This document shows, piece after piece, positions 57,224 to 64,000 of a stretch of DNA of 64,000 nt. Each line of letters starts with the position of its first letter. Position 1 is the stretch's first letter. The stretch lies in contig CM039133.1 in NCBI GenBank assembly GCA_022036555.1, forward strand, positions 44,778,718 to 44,842,717, given 5' to 3'. The DNA is from Microstegium vimineum (taxonomy: Eukaryota; Streptophyta; Magnoliopsida; Poales; Poaceae). Position numbers and translations under genes: made by a program. The notes below the pieces were generated by a model. That model saw only the letters and a list, made by a program, of their open reading frames with translations. It did no database searches and was not told the DNA's origin.

Positions 57224-58162
57224 TTAGAAACCGGTCTTACTCTCCCACCACAACCACAGTTCGAATCCTCTTCCAATCCCGTCTCTCCCACCTACGCCGA
57301 GGCGTCGAGCTCCCACGCCCGCTCTCTCTACAGCCAGACCGCACCCGCAGCCGCCGTCACCGCCGACGGCGTTAGATTTGGGCTCCGTTCGATCAGGAAG
57401 TGGTTCCTGGATGACGGACGCGTCGAGGACAAGCTCCCGGAGGTGGGGGGGAGCTTGTGGTGCGCTTGAGCCTGGAGGTGCTGGGACTGTGCAGAGGCCG
57501 AGGTGCAGGCGGGTGACGGAGGTGCAGCCATAGAGCGCGCGCGGTAGAGGGTTGTCGATCGGCCATGGGCGGTTGAGTAAGACGAGCTCTTGGACACCCT
57601 TAGCGGCGAGGACCTCCAGCCAGCGCTGGACCTCGGCTTGGTGCGACGCCGGGTGGCAGCGGGAGAGGTGGACGCAGCGGAAGGGGCCCGGGTGCGCGTC
57701 CATGACGCGGGACGCCATGACGGCGACCGCCCTGGACAGGACGTCCTCGCCTTCGGGCATCCTGCGGTCGGCCGAGACCCAGCGCGGGAGGATGTGGGCG
57801 TCGACGACGGCGAGCGGCACAGAGCGCCAGAGGCCTTGCCAGCGCGTGGCGAGAGCGGCGGTGCGCGCGGCGTCCTTGGCGAGGAGCCGCCACACGACGT
57901 CCCGGAGCAGCTCGTCGGGGAGGAGGCTGATGCGGTCGACGCCGTCGGCTGGGGCCCGCGCGGTGACGGCGGAGGCGAGGCGCGCGGCGGGAGACACGGG
58001 TGGGTCGGGGATGGCACTGTACGCATACGTGAGGAACATCGCCGCGCTCTGCATCAGCGGGTCCGGAACGTCCACGCTGTCGCGCTCCAGGTGGCTCCGC
58101 AGGCTGTCCTCCGCGCTGCTCACACTGACGTCCACGCTCGTGAGAAATTGCTGCTCCTCCAT
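57224..58162 (-). pseudogene. Truncated F-box / LRR (FBD-type) gene fragment
   Basis: F-box proteins recruit substrates to SCF ubiquitin ligases. From ATG at 58162 the frame has a 90-residue leader, then the F-box DRISLLPDELLRDVVWRLL ... ALATRWQGLWRSVPL, then LRR-like stretches (VQELVLLN, VTRLHLGLC, LRELVLDASV). Homology to the family in this frame ends near 57400. The next family motif, IERSPNL, appears in another frame, so a frameshift is present and the usual C-terminal LRR/FBD half (about 150 residues) is missing. The frame runs on as unrelated Gly-rich sequence to a stop at 57224. The GC-rich DNA ends sharply, as in a captured fragment. Confidence 0.72.
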
Positions 58163-58519
58163 GGTCGCCGCCGCGCTAGAGCGCAAGCGGAGTGGAGTGG
58201 AGGAGGATTTGAGGACTGGGGCGGCGCTGCAGCGGAGTGGAGGAGTGGCAGGAAGTGAAGTGTATCTAGGGTTATTTTTTGCTGACCCAAATGAAACCAA
58301 CCGCTATCGGGCCCATCATGCACTCTTCTATTTTTGTGCAGAAGCAGGCTTGATAAATTCGTACTGGAACGTATTTGTCCATTCAAGAGATCATTTTCCC
58401 CCCTATAAAAAATCAAAAGATCATTTCGATAAGTTAGTTAATTAAGGTAGAAATGCAAACATGAGCAAATATTGTTACCGAGTCATTTTGTTGTTTTTAT
58501 GTGAATTTTTAAAATTATG

Positions 58520-58549
58520 CCGTGGCGTTAGCACGGGTAAATATACTAG
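58520..58549 (+). mobile_element. Helitron 3' terminus
   Basis: CCGTG (58520-58524) and CACGG (58532-58536) form a hairpin 9 bases before CTAG (58546-58549), followed by T. This is the hairpin-plus-CTRR end of Helitrons, and the wording GTTAGCACGGGTAAATATAC closely resembles known grass Helitron tails (family knowledge). The 5' end is not certain; a TC at about 57148 (TCTATAGACC) is one candidate and would enclose the F-box fragment. Confidence 0.72.
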
Positions 58550-59110
58550 TTACTACTTAGTATATCATTTTTTTGAGAAAAAAAATGTGCCAGGTATTAT
58601 TTTGTCACAAGTTGGGTCAAACTTTGTGGTGTTCTGAAAAGTTGAGCATGACAGGCAATTCAGCAATCCGTGGCCATTCTTGATTGAGTTTGAGCCGCAT
58701 CCTGTGGTTGGCGAGACTTGTCCGTTTTACGTGTATATTTCTTTTTCTCACTTCGAGCAAGCCTAGAATACATAGCGCTCCCCTCTTTAGATTTACTTTT
58801 CGATATGAAGAGAGAAGGAACTATTTATAAGAGATTGTAAATTCAGGATTTATAGAAAAAACGATAATATTTACGACGTCAAATGAGCATCACTAGGTTA
58901 TAGTAGTTTTCTCTTTGTATAATTTACTACTTAACGTAGTAGATGTAGGACAAGGGAGCTTGTGTCCAGAAATTTAAAATGCAAGAATTCCGCAAAAATC
59001 AGGTCAAATCAATTCAAGCAAGATCTAATGGCCTATTCCATTTTCAAAACTTTGTTCCTGCTAATAAATACAATAATTTGACTTTATTTATTAATGAGTA
59101 GAATGCATGA
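58550..59110. other. AT-rich spacer
   Basis: No gene or repeat recognised. Confidence 0.4.
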
Positions 59111-59536
59111 GTGGTCCTCAAAGTTAACAAGTGGTGTCATCTAGATCCCTCTACTTTTAAAATATAATTTTTGTGTTTATAAACTTGACTTATAGTGTCA
59201 TTCAGGTTTAAATAGATCCAAACGAGCTCGGATAAAGACAAATTTTACATACAAATTGTAGCCCTCACATGATCTACATCTTTGTAGTTGAGAAAGTGTT
59301 AGGGTACTAAAATACTATTGTAAGTGTATAGATTTTGAAATTTAAAATTTAAAATTATCCAACATTCTCAGATGTCGACATGGTCTATATGAAAGGTAGT
59401 TATCAATATGATCTAAAAAATTGTAGTTAATTTTAAAATGCAAAGGTTTAAATAGATCCAAACGAGCTCGGATTTTGCATTTTGAAAGTAGAGAGGTCTA
59501 GATGACACCTCTTATCAACTTTGAGGACCGCCCACA
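59111..59536. mobile_element. TIR element or MITE of unknown family (about 426 bp)
   Basis: Ends are inverted over about 55 bases: GTGGTCCTCAAAGTT ... GGTGTCATCTAGATC at the left and GTCTAGATGACACC ... AACTTTGAGGACC at the right. A 29-base word starting GGTTTAAATAGATCC occurs twice in the same direction (59208, 59451) and ends GAGCTCGGAT. No clear target duplication was found. Length and long ends might fit a Mutator-like MITE. Confidence 0.65.
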
Positions 59537-59947
59537 CATTTTAGGGCCCCATCCGTTTGTTTTGTAACCACATGTTGTCATGCTAAGCTCACAATGCAAT
59601 CTTGTTCGCTTGACTTATCAGCCATCACAACAAAACCACCAAAAATAGCATAAGACGAAATCAGCCACAGAACCAGCCGCTAACTCGAAAGGTGCAGTTC
59701 TCAAATTTGGGCCAAGCTGCCTCAAGCATCTCCTTTTTAAATTTGGGCCAAGCTACCTCAAGCATCTCCATGTATGGCCTCTCGGCTAAGAGTCATTATA
59801 GTTTTTAGTTTTATACACAATTGTCACTGCCACGATGGGCCCAATCACTCTACATATACATGTCGTTTCAGTATCAACTCAGTCCTAGTACCTCCAAACA
59901 CACAGGTCTGGTCGGTAAATTAGCTTTGGTGAGGAGCTCACGGGGTG
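59537..59947. other. Spacer and presumed 3' region of the MLO gene
   Basis: A short direct repeat (AAATTTGGGCCAAGCT at 59703 and 59737) lies here. Nothing else recognised; the part next to 59947 should be the MLO 3' untranslated region. Confidence 0.5.
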
Positions 59948-62900
59948 TCAGACATCCTTCTCGATGCAGGACGGCTCGTCGTCGACGGTGGCCACGGTCA
60001 GCTGGTCGTCCAGCGACGTCACCGACGCCGTCCTGGACAGCGTGCACACCGTGTTCGTCTCGTGATCCGTCTCGTAGGTGGTGTCGAGCGAGCAGACGGA
60101 TCTGGTCGTGAGTGTCCCGTCCCGCGAGAAGAGCGGGTTGTGCCGGCTCCTGTCCTTGACCCTCTTGCACCAGCTGTGGAGCGATTCCCTCACGTTCTCC
60201 GACACCAATGATTTCTTGAACTTGGAACCCATCTGCAAGATCAGCCAAGGACAAGTCAGCAGAAGTGGATCAAGCTATCAACTGTCTATGTAGAACCTTG
60301 TTTTCAAAATCCCCAAAATGAAACAGCAGTTTTTTTCTGGATATATAGAACTTAGTAGATGCATTTAAGTGGATTTATACATGTTAGGATGCGAGTAAAA
60401 GTTGCAAAATCAGGTGAGAAAATAACATCCAGATGAAGGAACAATTCATCAGCACAGTAAAATGATATGATATATTATTATTAGCACACAGTGCTGATGA
60501 CATCATGTGAAGAATTACTATATCAGCATCTCTTGGTTCAAATCAGGTTTGCGCTTGAAGAGTACCTGAGAAATAATCACATTCAGCGGCAGTGTGCTGT
60601 AGCTACACCAAAACTGAACTAGCAGCCTGCAATGTTCAGAAGAGAATATTTTCACCCTTTTCTGTTAGTATTGAACCCAACCAATATATTTCAGGGAAGT
60701 TAATTTAGCACAAATTCCAAATCAAGTAATCTTATAGTATAAATAATTGGAGTTGACAAAAGAAATCGAGCCTGCGGTAACTCCCACAAAGCATACAACA
60801 AGAAGGATATGCCAAGCTCTTCTACAGTCAGACCACAAAATAATCTGTACTTTTAAAAGAAAAATAGAAAGACTTACCCAGAAATCAACCGAATGGCAAC
60901 CATGTAGTAGTGCTTCATGAAGCATGTTTGTGCACTGAGTTCCCACTGCACAAGATGTGTGAGAATAAGTAATAGCAAGTCGAGCTATATGGATCATTAG
61001 AGTGATGACAACTCATACAGTTTCTTTCTTATCTCTTGAGCTAGGAAACTGGTTAGTTCACACCTTCTAGACTAGCAAGCTTTGGTCCATGCAGCAATTC
61101 AAAACTACTATTACATAAACCCAACACCTGTCCTATAGGGAGAATGCTGGATGTGTTTTTTATTTTCTATAGAACACACAGGAGAATGCTGGATATGTTC
61201 TCATCCTACATATTCTTGTACTATTGACTGGTTGTCCAAACAATTTGATCCCGATGATAAAGATTTAAGAAGATTCTCACCAGAGACCATAAGAATGTTG
61301 CCAGCTCAAAGGCATTCTGGAAGAAAGAAAAGGTGTTAAGATGAGGGGAAAGACATTCATATAAGCATCGAAACATTCAGAGTAGCAATAAACATCACCT
61401 GAAATGAAATGAACTGTATAAGCCACCAGAGTACCCGAGGCTTTCCAAACCAAAAGAGATCATCACGCAGTTTGAGTTGTGAGCCAACATAAGGCGCTGT
61501 TGCCTCTGCGACTTCCAGAGCCAACTGAGCGATGATGTGCTGAAGTTCAGTACCCACTAGAAGCACCAGCTTTTCGGAATATTTGAAAGCACATAGTTAT
61601 GAGAAGACATAAGTATCATTTTAAGACAAGAAACAAAAGATATCATTAGCGGAATCTTGTACATTGGTTAGGTGACATGGGTAATACTTACAATAACAGG
61701 AACAAAGGATAACCAGAAATATATATTGATACCTGCAATTTTAGAAAAAGAAACAAATAGTGTCATGCGGGGTTTATTAAGATTGGAGGCAAGGGATGAA
61801 GAGAGGTTTGGAGCGAGTGGTACCATGAACATTGATTAATATGCATACAATCGCATACGCCCAAAGTGGCCAACTGCAACAAACAGGATGTGCTCATGTG
61901 TGAATACCACATGTATCATAATAATTCCAATAGCCATAGGATAGAATATTAAGAAAATAAAATGAATAACTCCTGACATACTATAACCAAGTTCTAAGAA
62001 GGCTGAAAATTCAGATAACTTCAACTAGCATTATCAATTGGAAGGAGCAAAGAAGTCCCTGAAGTGGCCATTATGGGGCTACCAACATATGTATTGGAAA
62101 AATCAAACATACTTTGCTCAGCACAGCCATCACACTGAATCTCGTGGAAAAGTTTTTGTAGACCGGTATACTACAATACTTCGTTATTTGAATCAAGAAA
62201 TCTACTCTATCATAGGTAGTTTTCTTAATGCTTAATTCATCAGATGAAAAGTGGACACTCTGGAGAGTAAATTCTGCTTTACCTGATACCAATAGTCCCA
62301 TTGTAATCATCTTCCATGCTCCGCACCATGTATTTATGGAAATCATATGAATGTGGTAGCTTGTGATACTAAGAAGAAAAATTCAAACAAGAAAATCACA
62401 TGGGGAAAGTGGCATATTAGAATCATCTTAGCAAGGGGAGTCGGGGATGCTAAAACATTAGAAAAAAAATAGAGTACTCACTGTGACAAAGCCCAACCTC
62501 AGTGCCAAATAGTCTGACCTTTTTATGGAGCCCTTAAATTGCCGCAGAAAACAGAGCTGCAATGCAATTAGAGAAACTTTAAATCCAAGTGATCATGGAT
62601 GTATAGGCTATATTACATACTACTTCCAGTCTCTAACTATGCCACTTCAGACACACAATAGGTAGAAGCAAGTCATATATCCTATCTTAAACGTTATACT
62701 TAACTGAGTAGAGGCAGTATTTAGACTATTCAAGGCTTCAGGTACATGAATCTTTTGACTTTATGGTCAGTAGCACTCTCAGATGTCCTTTCAATGAACT
62801 TAAGGTTGAATTAGATATGAAATAGGAAAATAAGGCATTTCTATGTCTTTATTTACACTTTGATACGCTAATCAGGTAATAAAGAATGATACAATCAGAA

Positions 62901-63744
62901 TCAATTCCACAGATAGATCAAGGAAAGAAAAAAAAAGGAAACTTACCATCCAAATAAGTATTTTATTTTTGCTCCATGGATGAGAAGCATGGTGGAAAAC
63001 AAAGGTAGACTGTCTTCTCATCACCTTGGTTCTCCTAGCTGAGAGACAGACATCAGTAAAGTAGAACACATCAATAGGGTTGCATAAAACGTGGCCAAAC
63101 AAAGCATCCACATTCAGCTGATGACCCTACCTTTCAATTCCTCAGCAGCAATTGGACCTGCTAAGGTTTCCCACTTCCTCCAGCTATAGATCTGCAGAAA
63201 TAGCAGAACGATATATGCCACAATAAACTCACAAAAGACGAGCAAAAAAATGTCAGACCCGCAAGCAAAGAAACGGAGAGCGAGCAAGAACCTTAATCAT
63301 GGACAGAACCACAGTTACAAAACTGTACATCACATGAGTGATACCAAGGATGAAGAGAAACCGGTGCAGCTGCTCGAGGCCCTCGTACGAAACAAAAGGT
63401 TCATGGCCCTGCATCAAATGACAAATCAAACTCCAACCCAAGCGATGAGCGAAGCGAACAACAACGTTCTCCGCTTCCGGTCCCAGCGACGACCTCGTCG
63501 CGCTGGTGTGGTACCAGGACATCTGAGTTACCTACCTCGCTGCAGACGTGCAGCCGCTGGCCACCGAGCATGTTCTTGTCGAGCGTCGTCTGGTTGGCGT
63601 CCGTGTTGCGCAGCAGGTCATCGTAGTCGTTCTCGGCGCAGATGTAGAAGCGGCTGGTGAAGAGCGAGGACGGCACGCAGATCTCCGATATGAAGCGCGC
63701 CGTCTGGCTGAGCAGCAGCGAGATGACTCCGAGCAGCATCAGCT
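59948..63744 (-). CDS. MLO-family seven-transmembrane protein, 13 exons visible, first exon outside window
   Basis: MLO proteins are plasma-membrane proteins with a calmodulin-binding tail; members act in powdery-mildew susceptibility, root growth or pollen tubes. Exons (minus): 63744-63536, 63408-63292, 63191-63131, 63038-62947, 62556-62482, 62368-62283, 61873-61824, 61732-61692, 61569-61399, 61316-61281, 60945-60878, 60626-60566, 60232-59948. All have GT-AG borders and the phases join without a break, giving 449 residues. Landmarks: LMLLGVISLLL, the loop Cys residues (ICVPSS, FYICAEND, HVCSE), GHEPFVSYEGLEQLHRFLF, RRQSTFVFHHASHPWSKNK, ELQHIIAQLALEVAEATAP, FGKPRVLWWLIQFISFQ, and the calmodulin-site helix SLHSWCKRVKDRSRHN. 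The tail (TTRSVCSLDTTYETDHETNT) recalls the MLO4/11/14 clade from memory. About 50 N-terminal residues are missing. Confidence 0.94.
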
Positions 63745-64000
63745 CTGCGTGCAGAAGGCATGGTTTCTCTTGCTGAGAGGCAAACGGTCGAACAGCTTGT
63801 AGTGCACAGCAGCGGTGGCAGCAGAAACATTAACGGTTGAGCTTGCTTGAGCAGGTAGGAAAAAGTGAGACAATGTGGCAGCCTTGTCTAAAACTAACAG
63901 CCCGCATCGCGAGGCAATGAATGGTACCAATCCGTGTGCTAGTCTGCTTCCATGAGTATTCGAAGTTGCAGATATATAGTATAGCCTAATACTACTAGTA
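63745..64000 (-). other. MLO intron sequence at the window edge
   Basis: The 3' splice site GCACGCAG-AGCTGATG ends here. No further MLO exon is visible, so this is the intron after the exon(s) outside the window. Confidence 0.65.

Noticed and set aside
57552..58445. 297-residue frame on +
   Set aside because: Antisense of the F-box fragment, whose family motifs are clear on the minus strand.

Overview
The window is nuclear DNA of a grass (Poaceae; a panicoid grass is my guess, not proven). Evidence: host genes split by GT-AG introns, GC-rich first exons beside AT-rich introns, and repeat families typical of grass genomes (long TGTAACACC-type LTRs, Tat-like and Sirevirus-like elements, an RTE-type LINE, CACTA elements, Stowaway and Tourist MITEs). 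No bacterial, organellar or viral genome features were seen. About three quarters of the window is transposable-element DNA.

Layout. 1-4995: a non-autonomous Ty3/gypsy element with a decayed gag; its LTRs carry a 59-bp tandem array with TGACGTCA sites. 5003-8061: a solo LTR (target duplication GGGAG) just beyond its 3' end. 8062-16185: nested LTR pieces, including a second solo LTR (9537-12461) and a second non-autonomous element (12706-15519, duplication GCGTG) with the same primer-binding site and a related gag. 16186-17450: an inverted Sirevirus-type LTR piece, then a large imperfect palindrome of two head-to-head LTR/PBS ends. 17861-18876: a CACTA element (duplication GGA). 19035-22857: a 3.8-kb solo LTR (duplication ATAAT). 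23515-26508: the 3' end of a Sirevirus-type copia element. 27010-27269: a Stowaway MITE.

28436-30827: a multi-exon pseudogene of an SDS22-type PP1 regulatory subunit, next to a stand-alone papain-like (C1A) domain with Cys, His and Asn in place. 31382-35601: an RTE-clade LINE with an 18-bp target duplication, itself interrupted by a 1.24-kb copia solo LTR. The LINE sits in an old tandem array with 1.5-1.65-kb spacing that runs to about 39900, with a GC-rich related copy at 41405-42260. 42728-46200: MITEs, a second CACTA end and another LTR fragment.

The right end is genic. A plastid NFU iron-sulfur scaffold gene lies on the minus strand in four exons (56899 to 49416). Its second intron holds a complete 5.0-kb copia element (51117-56137, duplication CTTTT). 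An F-box fragment follows (57224-58162), apparently inside a Helitron whose 3' end is at 58549. Last is an MLO-family membrane protein gene (59948-63744, minus), of which 13 exons are visible and the first lies outside the window. NFU and MLO reading frames are open across every junction I checked, so I treat them as functional. I see no operon-like system or defence island; the most unusual structures are the LTR palindrome, the C1A-like protein without a prodomain, and the TE-loaded NFU intron.
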